Shown: positions 7,983 through 16,653, counted from the stretch's first letter. The stretch is DNA of 64,000 nt from CAZAYY01 sp964489525 (GCA_964489525.1 CAZAYY010000017.1:23286-87285); one strand, 5' to 3'. A program made the numbers and translations. Notes: generated by a model not told the origin, from the letters alone.

Positions 7983-8729
7983 CTAAGAATCGCTGTAGCG
8001 CGATTCGTCCGCCAGGCGGCGCAGTTTTTCTTCATCGGTTTCTGCTTTTGCCGGCGTGGCTGTTCCTTCAGACGTCAGGCGGGCTTCGGCGGCCAGCAGT
8101 TCAGTCGGGCTGGCGGCGCGCACAATCGCCCATTTGCCGCAGTGGGGGCAGCGCTCCAGTTTGCCAAAGACCATGTTGGGGGCCAGCACACTGCGTGAGA
8201 ACGGCAGGGCACAGCGCGTACACACCGCCCCGCCTGCCAGGCCATACTGGCCGGGGGTGAACTTCTTGCCCCGCGAAAAGAGCAGCGGGAGGGCAACCCC
8301 CAGCACGGTGATGCCGCCCACAACCGCCAGCAGCGGGATGATCAGGTCCATGGTGGCCTGCCCTGCCTCTTCTGAGGTCAAAAAAGTGACTACAAACTCC
8401 CTGCCGGTCAGTGTGGTTCCGTCCGGCATGCGCCCGACGGCGGTCAGGGTGTGGATGCCGGGTGGATACGCATCGGTGCTGAACTGGTAGCGGAACGGCG
8501 CTTCGGTGTCGGTGGACACGACAACCCCATCCACCATGAAGTCCACCGCAGCCAGGGCGGCAGGGCCGCTGGCTTTGATCGAAAAGGTGCCCTGGATGTT
8601 GTTGCCGCCGCCGTAGCCAAAATCGCGGCTCAGGCTGACGGTGAACCCTTCACTTTGGGCGCTGGCTGTGCTGAAGAGCAGCGCACCCAGCAAAACGGAC
8701 ACGAATAGTGCAAAGATGTTTTTTTTCAT
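7983..8729 (-). CDS. exported Ig-like membrane protein with a zinc-ribbon tail
   Basis: Unnamed 248-residue protein. Residues 1-24 are a signal peptide ending in STASAQ. Residues 25-120 look like a bacterial Ig-like fold (VDFMVDGVVV, then PPGIHTLTAVG). A single membrane span covers about 130-152 (LIIPLLAVVGGITVLGVALP). The C-terminal part carries paired cysteines CTRC and CPHC about 24 residues apart, a zinc-ribbon pattern, then a charged tail. This predicts the Ig domain outside and the zinc ribbon inside. It is the last gene of a four-gene minus-strand set behind an ABC exporter, with 12 bases between them, so it probably serves that transporter. Function is not known. Confidence 0.7.
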   Translation of the reverse strand: MKKNIFALFVSVLLGALLFSTASAQSEGFTVSLSRDFGYGGGNNIQGTFSIKASGPAALAAVDFMVDGVVVSTDTEAPFRYQFSTDAYPPGIHTLTAVGRMPDGTTLTGREFVVTFLTSEEAGQATMDLIIPLLAVVGGITVLGVALPLLFSRGKKFTPGQYGLAGGAVCTRCALPFSRSVLAPNMVFGKLERCPHCGKWAIVRAASPTELLAAEARLTSEGTATPAKAETDEEKLRRLADESRYSDS

Positions 8730-8741
8730 AGGGGACTTTCC

Positions 8742-9551
8742 TTATTTCCAGCGGGTAAGGATGGTTTCGCGTTGGAAAAGCTGGATGGCAAAAGTGAGCA
8801 TCAGCGCATCCAACAAAACCACGCCCAACGCAATCCAAACCAGCGTGGTCTGATTAATAAAAATAAATCCGCTCAGTTGGGCAATCATGAACCCCACCAC
8901 GGGCAGCACCAGCAGCGCAGAAATTTGCTCGGCCACCCGCGGGTCGCTGGTGCGCGACGAGACCATGATCGCCAGGCTGACTGAGGTGACCGCCAGCAGC
9001 GGGCCAACCGCAAACACGGCCAGCAGCCAGATCGGGTTGAGAAATTTTTGCAGCACCGGGGCAGGGATATCCATCAGCAAGGCGCCGATGAGATACACCA
9101 GGAACGAAAGCCAGGTTACCACCAGCGCCGGGATAATGGCGGCCAGGGCTTTGCCGCCCAGCAGTTCCAGGGTGGTGATCGGGGTGGCCAGCACCGGCTC
9201 CAGGGTGCGGGTGGTTTTTTCGCCCACAATGCTGTACGAGGCGATGGTTCCGGGGATAATCACCGGCATCATCATAAACAGCATGATGAACTGGGTGAGC
9301 AAGATGTACTGCCCGCATTGGAAGTCGGTCAGCCCGGTGCACAGTTCGGCCATGCCCTGGCCCATCCCCGAACCCGAGGTGGCCAGCGAACTCATATCGC
9401 CCGACTCCATCCCGGCCGAGTTCATCTGCCAGAGAATCACCAGCGGCAGAGCGGTGAACATCAGGGGCATAAACGAGATGGCAAACAGCACCATTTTGTT
9501 TTTAAAAACTTCCCCCCACTCTTTACGGATAATGGCCATTACTTTTTTCAC
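8742..9551 (-). CDS. ABC-2 type transporter permease
   Basis: The 269-residue integral membrane protein has about six hydrophobic spans and a large loop after the first span, the NatB/ABC-2 layout. A short motif TTRTLEPVLATPIT after the second span is typical of ABC-2 exporter permeases. The gene overlaps the end of the ATPase gene by 4 bases (ATGA), showing translational coupling. The substrate is unknown; related systems export sodium, antibiotics or peptides, or confer lantibiotic immunity. Confidence 0.88.
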   Translation of the reverse strand: MKKVMAIIRKEWGEVFKNKMVLFAISFMPLMFTALPLVILWQMNSAGMESGDMSSLATSGSGMGQGMAELCTGLTDFQCGQYILLTQFIMLFMMMPVIIPGTIASYSIVGEKTTRTLEPVLATPITTLELLGGKALAAIIPALVVTWLSFLVYLIGALLMDIPAPVLQKFLNPIWLLAVFAVGPLLAVTSVSLAIMVSSRTSDPRVAEQISALLVLPVVGFMIAQLSGFIFINQTTLVWIALGVVLLDALMLTFAIQLFQRETILTRWK

Positions 9552-10501
9552 TGCGAGCCTCCCGGGTTGGATTTGACCAACTGCAAATAGACATCTTCAA
9601 GCGAACGGCGCACCTCGCCCACGAACTGGATATCTGCGCCAGCGGCCACCAGTGCCCGGATAATTTCGGGGTTCTCCTTTTCCGGGTTATCCACCTGGAC
9701 GAGCAGCTTGTTCTCCAGCGCCTGGGCGGATTGGACAGTTTTTAACTCACTGGCGGCGCTTTGAAAGCCGGCAGCCGGAGCGCCCAGGTGAAAAACCACC
9801 GTGCGCCCGAAAAGCTGCTTGCGCAGTGCGGCAGGGGTGTCCAGCGCCAGCAGGCTGGACTGGATAATGGCCACCCGGTCGCACAGGCGGTCGGCCTCGT
9901 CCAGGTTGTGGGTGCACAGCACAATCGTACGGCCCAGGGATTTCAGGTCGGCCACAAACGAGCGCACCAGGCGCGACATTTCCGGGTCGAGGCCGCTGGT
10001 GGGTTCATCCAGGAAAAGGATTTTTGGCTCGTGGAGCATGGCCCGGGCGATGGCCAGCTTCTGGCGCATCCCTTTGGAGAAAGTCCCCACCGATTCGTGG
10101 CGGCGGTCCCACAGGCCGAGCATGCGCAGGTATTTTTCCACCTGGGCCGCGGGGTTTTCAATGTCATACAGCACCGCGAAAAAGCCCAGGTTGCGCTCGG
10201 CGCTCAATCCGTCGTACAGGCCGGGTGACTCGGTCAAAATGCCAACATTGCGGCGGATTTCCCGGTCGGCTTTCCCCAACTCGTGCCCGGCGATGACGGC
10301 ACTGCCGCCGGTGGGGCGAATCAGGGCGCTGAGCATGCGCACGGTGGTGGTTTTACCCGCGCCGTTTGGCCCCAGGAAGCCAAACACCTCCCCCTGGTTC
10401 ATGGTGAAGCTGATGTGGTTCACGGCAGTGTTTTTGCCAAAGACCTTCGTCAGCCCCGAGACTTGCAGCATGGGCTGCGTGGGCGGTGAGTTATTCAACA
10501 T
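9548..10501 (-). CDS. ABC transporter ATP-binding protein
   Basis: ATPase subunit of 317 residues partnering the downstream permease. Walker A GPNGAGKTT is near residue 48, the signature is FSKGMRQKLAIARAM, and Walker B is ILFLDEPTSGLDPEM with a following CTHNLDEADRLCD switch. It belongs to the DrrA/NatA-like group. The start at 10501 has GGAGG 9 bases upstream and overlaps the end of the preceding protease gene by 11 bases. A long open extension upstream to 10726 runs through the protease gene and is not coding. A C-terminal domain of about 80 residues follows the ATPase core. Confidence 0.92.
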   Translation of the reverse strand: MLNNSPPTQPMLQVSGLTKVFGKNTAVNHISFTMNQGEVFGFLGPNGAGKTTTVRMLSALIRPTGGSAVIAGHELGKADREIRRNVGILTESPGLYDGLSAERNLGFFAVLYDIENPAAQVEKYLRMLGLWDRRHESVGTFSKGMRQKLAIARAMLHEPKILFLDEPTSGLDPEMSRLVRSFVADLKSLGRTIVLCTHNLDEADRLCDRVAIIQSSLLALDTPAALRKQLFGRTVVFHLGAPAAGFQSAASELKTVQSAQALENKLLVQVDNPEKENPEIIRALVAAGADIQFVGEVRRSLEDVYLQLVKSNPGGSQ

Positions 10502-11372
10502 AGCGGCTGTCCTCCAAATCATCGAAAGAAAGGGTTTGCTGCCCGGGTGGCGGGGAAACCAGGCCAGGTTCCAAAACAGGCGGGATGGGCTCGGGCAGCG
10601 CAGGGGCGATATCCTGGCTCTTTTTGAACGCCCAAATGGCCGCCAGGCTTGCCAGCCCGGCCAGCAGAATGAACGCCTCAGTGAGGTACACTCCCCAGGT
10701 CTGTACCCCAAAGACGGCAATGGCATTCAGCAGGGTATGCACCAGGATGGCCAGCCCAAGCCAGGCCGGCTGGCGCTGGCGAATGGCCTGCAGCACCATC
10801 AGCGCCAAAGCCATGTGCAGCGGAACCGTCCCCGCCCGTTCGACCACGGCCAGGAACGCATCGTACCAGCGAGACTGCCAGAAAGCCTCGATTTGCGCCT
10901 GGGCTGTGGCCAGCTGCTCCACCGGAACCACGCTGGCCAGGTCCACACTGCGCAGGGCCGCGATTTGAATGACGGTAAACAGCGAAAGCCCCCCCAGGAT
11001 AATCGCCTCGATTCCGCCGTGCCCGGCGCCGAACATCAACGCAGGCCGCCAGGACCGCACCTGTTTTTGCCAGAAGCGATAGACCAGGTAGCGTGCACAC
11101 TCCTCGAACACCCCGGCAGAAAGGCCCAGCGCCAACCCCAACGCCAGCAGACCCCAGCTTCCGGGCAGAGGTTGAAGGCCGCTTTTCTGCAGCAGCGGGT
11201 TGAGCACCCAAAGATTGAAGGGAATATGAAAAACTTGCGACCCAATGAAAGTCGCCGCACCAACGGCGTACAGCCCCCAATCCGCCTGGTATTTCCGGGC
11301 AATCACCACCCCCGCCCCAAGGCCAATTCCAATCATCAGGAACGGCGCCAGAAAAAACAAAAATAAAGTCAT
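10491..11372 (-). CDS. YhfC-family putative intramembrane metalloprotease
   Basis: Polytopic protein of 293 residues with about seven spans. The sequence FEECARYLVYR, followed some 20 residues later by FGAGHGGIEAI, matches the YhfC group of the CPBP/glutamic-type intramembrane protease superfamily, where the paired glutamates and histidine would be catalytic. The C-terminal 40 residues are soluble and proline-rich. I start at the ATG at 11372; an in-frame TTG at 11402 would place the first parS site inside the gene, with no ribosome site. It is the first gene of a set with an ABC exporter, so it may process or regulate an exported substrate. Confidence 0.78.
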   Translation of the reverse strand: MTLFLFFLAPFLMIGIGLGAGVVIARKYQADWGLYAVGAATFIGSQVFHIPFNLWVLNPLLQKSGLQPLPGSWGLLALGLALGLSAGVFEECARYLVYRFWQKQVRSWRPALMFGAGHGGIEAIILGGLSLFTVIQIAALRSVDLASVVPVEQLATAQAQIEAFWQSRWYDAFLAVVERAGTVPLHMALALMVLQAIRQRQPAWLGLAILVHTLLNAIAVFGVQTWGVYLTEAFILLAGLASLAAIWAFKKSQDIAPALPEPIPPVLEPGLVSPPPGQQTLSFDDLEDSRYVE

Positions 11373-11385
11373 GTCCTTGGTTCCT

Positions 11386-11401
11386 TGTTTCACGTGAAAC
11401 A
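11386..11401. promoter_or_regulatory. parS centromere-like site 1
   Basis: A perfect 16-bp match to the canonical ParB-binding site, TGTTTCACGTGAAACA. It lies 14 bases before the YhfC-type gene start. ParB spreads from such sites for origin segregation and SMC loading; sites usually lie near the origin. Confidence 0.92.
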
Positions 11402-11422
11402 AACCAGGCCTTTTTCCCGGAT

Positions 11423-11438
11423 TGTTTCACGTGAAACA
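11423..11438. promoter_or_regulatory. parS centromere-like site 2
   Basis: A second perfect TGTTTCACGTGAAACA, 37 bp from the first (start to start). The two sites sit in the gap between the minus-strand protease set and the plus-strand pdxS operon. No parA or parB gene lies in this window. Confidence 0.92.
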
Positions 11439-11868
11439 TAGGCTGCTGCCTGTGTTGTCAGGATTTGATTATACTGTATACGTAAAAAGAGGGCAGTCGG
11501 TTCCAGGGGCGTCCAGCCTGGGACATCGGAAATGTCGCTGCGAGCCCCGCAGGGGGCGAAGCAACCCCCCACCAGGACGGGCGGGTCTGCGGGTGGGCGA
11601 GGAAAGTTTTGACGGATGGGGTTGCGCCGGGCTGGTAGTGACCTCCGCAACGCTGCGACCCGCCCCTACATGGTGAATCGTAGAACAAAAATTCTACATA
11701 AACCTCCGCCTTTCCTGGCTGAGATTAACCATCTTCTGAACTTATCCCCCGCCCTGCGTGGTAGAATTTCATTAAAATTATGGATAAAAAATGTCCAGGA
11801 ATGGTTCCAGGAAGCCAGGCATCTGGCGAGTTTTTTCCCTGTCACCAACCGGACTGGAGGTACAAAAA
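11439..11868. repeat. intergenic region with one dispersed repeat copy
   Basis: Positions 11568-11672 are, in reverse, a copy of the repeat at 30483-30588; both share a GTAGGGGCGGGTCGC edge and a CAGACCCGCCCGTCCTGGTGG-like edge. The rest holds no gene that I can support. A TAGAAT-like -10 at about 11762 could serve pdxS, but no good -35 is seen. Confidence 0.6.
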
Positions 11869-12756
11869 ATGGAACAACAAACTGCTTCGTTTACGGTTAA
11901 GAAAGGCCTTGCCCAGATGCTCAAGGGCGGGGTGATTATGGATGTGGTCACTGCCGAACACGCCCGCATTGCCGAGGATGCGGGGGCTGTGGCGGTGATG
12001 GCGCTTGAGCGCGTTCCGGCGGATATTCGCGCCTACGGCGGCGTGGCCCGCATGAGCGACCCCGGCCTGATTGAGGAGATTATCAACGCGGTCACCATTC
12101 CCGTGATGGCCAAGGCCCGCATCGGTCACTTTGTCGAGGCACAAATCCTTGAGGCCATTGGCGTGGATTACATTGACGAGTCCGAAGTACTCACCCCGGC
12201 GGACGAGGAATATCACATCAACAAGCACCTGTTCAAAGTGCCGTTTGTATGCGGGGCTCGTAACCTGGGTGAAGCTATGCGCCGGATTGGCGAAGGCGCC
12301 GCGATGATTCGCACCAAGGGCGAAGCCGGCACGGGCGATGTGGTCGAGGCCGTTCGCCACGCCCGTTCGGTCATCGGTGAAATTCGCCGGCTGCAGAACA
12401 TGCCCGATGAAGAGCTGATGACCTATGCCAAGAACCTGGGAGCCCCGTACGAGCTGGTGGTGGAAACCAAGAAGCTGGGCCGCCTGCCGGTGGTCAACTT
12501 CGCCGCGGGCGGCGTGGCCACCCCGGCGGATGCGGCGCTGATGATGCAGTTGGGCGTGGATGGGGTCTTTGTCGGTTCCGGCATTTTCAAATCTGGCGAC
12601 CCTGCCCTGCGCGCCGCTGCGATTGTCAAAGCCGTCACGCACTACAACGACCCGGCCATCCTGGCCCAGGTGAGCAAAAACCTGGGCGAACCCATGGTCG
12701 GGCGGCAGGTTTCTGCCATTCCCGATGCCGAGCTGATTGCTCAACGCGGTTGGTAA
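11869..12756 (+). CDS. pdxS: pyridoxal 5'-phosphate synthase, PLP-forming subunit
   Basis: Combines ribose 5-phosphate, glyceraldehyde 3-phosphate and ammonia into PLP in the deoxyxylulose-independent pathway; the cytoplasmic complex is twelve PdxS with twelve PdxT. The protein is 295 residues, typical for the family, with the signatures GGVIMDVVTAEHARIAEDAG, ALERVPADIRA, ARIGHFVEAQ, the catalytic lysine region IRTKGEAGTG, and GGVATPADAALMM. The ATG at 11869 follows GGAGG; an upstream extension to 11791 is not conserved in type. pdxT follows after one base, as is usual. Confidence 0.98.
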   Translation: MEQQTASFTVKKGLAQMLKGGVIMDVVTAEHARIAEDAGAVAVMALERVPADIRAYGGVARMSDPGLIEEIINAVTIPVMAKARIGHFVEAQILEAIGVDYIDESEVLTPADEEYHINKHLFKVPFVCGARNLGEAMRRIGEGAAMIRTKGEAGTGDVVEAVRHARSVIGEIRRLQNMPDEELMTYAKNLGAPYELVVETKKLGRLPVVNFAAGGVATPADAALMMQLGVDGVFVGSGIFKSGDPALRAAAIVKAVTHYNDPAILAQVSKNLGEPMVGRQVSAIPDAELIAQRGW

Positions 12757-12757
12757 T

Positions 12758-13342
12758 ATGCGCATTGGTGTGCTGGCCCTGCAGGGCGACTTTGCCGAAC
12801 ATATCACCATGCTGACCCGCCTGGGTGTAGAAACCCGCGAGGTGCGCCTGCCCGCCCACCTGGAAGGGCTGGACGGGCTGGTGATGCCCGGCGGGGAGTC
12901 TACCACCTTTGGGAAACTGGCCGTGGCCTACCACCTGATGGAGCCGCTGGCCGCTTTTGGCCGTGAGCGCCCGGTCTGGGGCACCTGCGCCGGGGCGATT
13001 TTCCTTTCCAAGGATGCCCGGCGCAGCCAGCCGCTGTTGGGGTTGATGGATATCGTGGTCGAGCGCAACGCTTTTGGCCGCCAGGTGGACAGTTTTGAAA
13101 TTGACCTGGATGTCCCGGCCCTGGCCAGCCTGGGCGAAACCCCCGTCCGCCCATACCACGCCATTTTTATCCGGGCGCCGCTGATTGAATCGGTTTCTGG
13201 TTCTGCCCAGGTGCTGGCGGCTTTGCCGGATGGCCGGATTGTGGCCGCCCGTCAGGGGCATTTGCTGGCCACTTCGTTTCACCCGGAGCTGACCGCCGAT
13301 GATCGTTTTCACCGCTACTTTTTACAGATGGTGCATGGCTGA
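12758..13342 (+). CDS. pdxT: pyridoxal 5'-phosphate synthase, glutaminase subunit
   Basis: Class-I glutamine amidotransferase that supplies ammonia to PdxS. It is 194 residues, the usual length. Motifs are GVLALQGDF at the start, MPGGESTTFGKL, the catalytic cysteine in WGTCAGAIFLSK, and the His-Glu pair in TSFHPELT near the C-terminus. The start lies one base past the pdxS stop (TAATATG), so translation is coupled. The GNAT-like gene begins 23 bases after its stop. Confidence 0.98.
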   Translation: MRIGVLALQGDFAEHITMLTRLGVETREVRLPAHLEGLDGLVMPGGESTTFGKLAVAYHLMEPLAAFGRERPVWGTCAGAIFLSKDARRSQPLLGLMDIVVERNAFGRQVDSFEIDLDVPALASLGETPVRPYHAIFIRAPLIESVSGSAQVLAALPDGRIVAARQGHLLATSFHPELTADDRFHRYFLQMVHG

Positions 13343-13365
13343 TCTTTCTTTTTTACGGGCGGCGC

Positions 13366-14283
13366 ATGGTTCGAGCCTTTGACTGGCGCGATTTGCCGCG
13401 GCTCCACCGCTCCCGCAGCGCCTGCCTGTGGTTGGACAACGCCCTGGCGCTGACCCAATGGCAGGTCCAGGCGCCGTTGGGTGCGCTGTTGGCTTACCTG
13501 GGGCCCGCCACCGGGCTGTTCACCCTGGTGGCCGAGAGCGACCCGCCCGGCAAGGAAATGGTCATCGGGCAGGCCTACCATGCCGCCGAAACCACCTCTG
13601 CTCACCTGCTGTTTGTCACCCCCGCCCACGCCGTAGATTCGCCTGCGCTGGCCCGCCTGCTGGACCACCTGGCCGCCCAGGCCGGGCAGCGCGGCGCACA
13701 AAACCTGCTGGCCGAGGTGGATGAAACCCTGCCCATTTTCGAGGTCTTGCGCCGGGCCGGGTTCGCCATTTTCTCCCGCCAGCGCATCTGGCTGCTGCCA
13801 GACCTGCCGCCTGTGCCTGCCGCGGCCGTGGACTGGCGCCCGGTTCGCCCGCAGGATGAGTTTGCCATCCGCACCCTGTACGGGTCCATTGTGCCCCCGC
13901 TGGTCCAGCAGGCTGAAAGCCCGCCCTGGGAGCGGTTGGAGGGGTTCGTTTTGGTCGAAAATGGCGACTTGCTCGGCTTTGTCCAACTGCTGGGCGGGCC
14001 GCGTGGGGTTCTGGCGCTTCCGGTGATTCACCCCTCCCTCGAAAAAACCACCGGAAAACTGGCCAGCCTGTTTGCCAACCTGCCCAACCAGGGCAAGCGC
14101 CCGGTGTATGTGGTGGTGCGCTCGCACCAGGGCTGGCTGGAAAGCGCCATGGAAGACCTGAACGCCGCCAGCAGCCCCCTGCAGGCCGTGATGGTCAAAC
14201 GCCTGGCCATCTCCCAAAAAGCGGCATTATCGCTTAAAATACCCACAACGGTCCACACCTCCGGGTTGGAAGGGGTAAATTAG
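13366..14283 (+). CDS. GNAT-like acyltransferase, unknown substrate
   Basis: The 305-residue protein shows GNAT-type features in its first half: a helix LARLLDHLAAQAGQRGAQNL, then LAEVDET, then FEVLRRAGFAIFSRQRIWLL, resembling the CoA-binding and final beta strands. A second, weaker similar pattern in the C-terminal half (residues about 160-290) suggests a duplicated GNAT fold. The canonical R/Q-x-x-G-x-G/A pyrophosphate loop is not clearly present, so acetyl-CoA binding is uncertain. It sits between pdxT and the AAA/R3H gene in what is probably one transcript. Confidence 0.5.
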   Translation: MVRAFDWRDLPRLHRSRSACLWLDNALALTQWQVQAPLGALLAYLGPATGLFTLVAESDPPGKEMVIGQAYHAAETTSAHLLFVTPAHAVDSPALARLLDHLAAQAGQRGAQNLLAEVDETLPIFEVLRRAGFAIFSRQRIWLLPDLPPVPAAAVDWRPVRPQDEFAIRTLYGSIVPPLVQQAESPPWERLEGFVLVENGDLLGFVQLLGGPRGVLALPVIHPSLEKTTGKLASLFANLPNQGKRPVYVVVRSHQGWLESAMEDLNAASSPLQAVMVKRLAISQKAALSLKIPTTVHTSGLEGVN

Positions 14284-14330
14284 TTCTTTCCGCAAGAGGT
14301 TAACCTTCTTGCGATGATGATGAGAATGGT

Positions 14331-16019
14331 ATGTCACAAAATAAAATTACCGATAATTTAGACGCTTTGCTGTCTTTGCTGCCGCCCGAAATTGCAGGCC
14401 AGGCGCTTAAGCACGGCGAGAAAAATAATTTGCTCGAAATCATCCTGGATATGGGCCGCCCGCCTTCCGCCCGTTTCACCACCGGAGAATTTCAACTACG
14501 CGATGCCGAAGTGACCCGTGCCGATATTGACTTTGTTGCAGAAAAGGTGGGCAGCTTTGACGAAGATAACCGCGCCGGGATTGAGCGCACCCTGCACCGC
14601 ATTTCCGCCATCCGCAACCGCCAGGGCGACATTGTGGGCCTGACCTGCCGCATCGGCCGGGCTGTCTATGGCACCCTTGAAATTATTGAAGACCTGGTGT
14701 CCGAGGGCAAAAGCGTGCTGCTGTTGGGCCGCCCGGGTGTGGGTAAAACCACCCTGCTGCGCGAAGCCGCCCGTGTCCTGGCTGAGAAAAACCGGGTGGT
14801 GATCGTGGACACCTCCAACGAAATTGGCGGCGGGGGCGATGTGCCCCACCCGGCAGTAGGCCGGGCGCGCCGCATGCAGGTGGCCACCCCCTCCCTGCAG
14901 CATGAAGTGATGATCGAAGCGGTCGAAAATCACAGCCCCGAAGTGATTGTGATTGACGAAATTGGCCGGGCGCTCGAAGCCCAGGCTGCCCGCACCATTG
15001 CCGAGCGCGGGGTGCAGTTGGTGGGCACTGCCCACGGCAACACGCTCGACAACCTGCTGCTCAACCCCACCCTTTCCGACCTGGTGGGCGGCATCGAGTC
15101 CGTCACCCTTTCAGATGAAGAGGCCCGCCGGCGCGGCACCCAAAAAACCGTGCTCGAGCGCCGTTCCCCGCCCACTTTTCACATCCTGATTGAAATCCAA
15201 ACGCGCGACCGGCTTGTAGTCCATCGCGACGTGGCGGCAGCGGTGGATGCCCTCCTGCGCGGTGTGGTGATTCCCCCGGAAATTCGGGTTCGGGCGGCCG
15301 ATGGCAGCATCCACGTGGAAAAAGCCCCGCCCCCGCCCCCATCGGTGCGCGACCCACAGGGCCTGCGCCGCCAGTCGGGCAGTGCCGGCGGCTTTGGCCC
15401 GCCGCAGCGCAGCCAGCGACCCGCTCCCCAAAAAACGGATGCATACCCCACCGGCGATGATGACGAGGAAGATTACGGGGATGACGAGGATGAAGGCGAA
15501 GACTACCCCGCCTACCAGCGCTCCAGCGCCGCACAATCTAACCTTCCCACGATCCGGGTTTATCCGTACGGCGTGGCCCGCAACCGCCTTGGTCAGGCTG
15601 CCCGTCGCCTGCGTGTGCCGATTGAGATTGTCAAAGACCCGCGCGAAGCCGAAATCATGGTCACCTTGCAGGCCAATTACCGCAAACGCCAGCGCACCAT
15701 CCAGGATGCTGAAGCGCGCGGTATGCCGCTGTATGTGCTGCGGGCCAACACCGTCCGCCAGATGGAGCGCTTCCTAAGCGAGCTGTTTAACCTGTCCACG
15801 ACTCCGATTGATAATGATGATGAAAACCAGGTGCTTTCTGCCACCCGTTCGGCGATTGAAGCCGTGCTGAACGGCGAGCGTTGGGTGGAGCTGCCCCCTG
15901 CTTCTTCCTACATCCGGCGGCTGCAGCACCAGCTGGCCCGTGAATCGCAGTTAGTTTCCCACTCGTACGGCAAAGATCCCTACCGGCGGGTGCGCATTTT
16001 CCGCGAGCCGGTACGCTAG
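14331..16019 (+). CDS. SpoIIIAA-like AAA ATPase with C-terminal R3H domain
   Basis: Nucleic-acid-associated ATPase of 562 residues. The ATPase core at about residues 60-270 has Walker A GRPGVGKTTLLREA, a TSNEIGGGGD loop and Walker B VIVIDEIGRALEAQ, as in the SpoIIIAA/Ycf45 group. A linker at about 325-400 is proline-rich then strongly acidic (runs of D and E). A middle segment at 405-480 and a C-terminal R3H domain (RSAIEAVLNGERWVELPP, then a basic YRRVRIF end) follow; R3H domains bind single-stranded nucleic acid. The ribosome site is weak. tmk starts 7 bases downstream. The biological role of this group is not established. Confidence 0.85.
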   Translation: MSQNKITDNLDALLSLLPPEIAGQALKHGEKNNLLEIILDMGRPPSARFTTGEFQLRDAEVTRADIDFVAEKVGSFDEDNRAGIERTLHRISAIRNRQGDIVGLTCRIGRAVYGTLEIIEDLVSEGKSVLLLGRPGVGKTTLLREAARVLAEKNRVVIVDTSNEIGGGGDVPHPAVGRARRMQVATPSLQHEVMIEAVENHSPEVIVIDEIGRALEAQAARTIAERGVQLVGTAHGNTLDNLLLNPTLSDLVGGIESVTLSDEEARRRGTQKTVLERRSPPTFHILIEIQTRDRLVVHRDVAAAVDALLRGVVIPPEIRVRAADGSIHVEKAPPPPPSVRDPQGLRRQSGSAGGFGPPQRSQRPAPQKTDAYPTGDDDEEDYGDDEDEGEDYPAYQRSSAAQSNLPTIRVYPYGVARNRLGQAARRLRVPIEIVKDPREAEIMVTLQANYRKRQRTIQDAEARGMPLYVLRANTVRQMERFLSELFNLSTTPIDNDDENQVLSATRSAIEAVLNGERWVELPPASSYIRRLQHQLARESQLVSHSYGKDPYRRVRIFREPVR

Positions 16020-16026
16020 ATCAGCC

Positions 16027-16650
16027 ATGTTCATCACCTTTGAAGGGCCGGAAGGCAGCGGCAAAACCTCCCAGATGCGCATCCTGGCGGGCCACCTGGC
16101 CAGCCAGGGCTGGAAAGTGCTGGCCACGCGTGAGCCAGGCGGCACGGCCATCGGCGACCAGGTGCGCAAGGTGCTGGTGGACCACGCCAACACCGCCATG
16201 CATCCCCGCACCGAAATTTTGCTCTTCCTGGCCGGGCGCGCCCAACATGTGGAGGAACTCATCCGCCCGCACCTGGCCAAGGGCGGGCTGGTGCTGTGCG
16301 ACCGCTACCGCGACTCCACCCTGGCCTACCAGGGCTACGGCCACGGGCTGGACGTGCCCCAGCTGGACGCCCTCAACGATTTCGCCACCGGCGGCCTGAA
16401 GCCAGACCTGACCCTGTTAATGGATTTGGATGTGGAAATTGGCCTGCAGCGCCGCTCGAAAGGCGGCGGCTGGAACCGGCTGGACGCCTACCAGGTCGCG
16501 TTTCACCAGCGCGTCCGTCAGGGCTACCTGGCCCTGGCCGCCCAGGAACCCCAGCGCTGGCGGGTGGTGGATGCCTCTGCCCCACTGGAGCAGGTGCAGG
16601 CTGAACTGCGCCGGGTAATTGGCGAAGCCCTCGCTGCACGGCCAACCTAG
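16027..16650 (+). CDS. tmk: thymidylate kinase
   Basis: Phosphorylates dTMP to dTDP. The 207-residue protein has the P-loop FEGPEGSGKTSQ at residues 4-15, the DR-x motif CDRYRDSTLAYQGYG that binds the nucleotide, and the TREPGGT motif. The arginine in EPGG and the lid region (LQRRSKGGGWNRLD) are present. It starts 7 bases after the AAA/R3H gene and so is probably in the pdxS operon. It ends 4 bases from the convergent FmdB-like gene. Confidence 0.97.
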   Translation: MFITFEGPEGSGKTSQMRILAGHLASQGWKVLATREPGGTAIGDQVRKVLVDHANTAMHPRTEILLFLAGRAQHVEELIRPHLAKGGLVLCDRYRDSTLAYQGYGHGLDVPQLDALNDFATGGLKPDLTLLMDLDVEIGLQRRSKGGGWNRLDAYQVAFHQRVRQGYLALAAQEPQRWRVVDASAPLEQVQAELRRVIGEALAARPT

Positions 16651-16653
16651 TCA

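Noticed and set aside
9801..11366. Plus-strand open frame of 521 codons opposite the ABC ATPase and YhfC-type genes
   Set aside because: Both opposite genes have intact motifs, overlap-coupled starts and ribosome sites; this frame has none and is rich in Arg and Pro as expected for a shadow.
11842..12906. Minus-strand frame opposite pdxS
   Set aside because: pdxS is unmistakable; the frame is a shadow with no start signal.
15305..15320. TCCACGTGGA palindrome as a third parS
   Set aside because: It differs from the parS sequence in the flanking half-sites and lies within a coding region; only the two perfect 16-mers are accepted.
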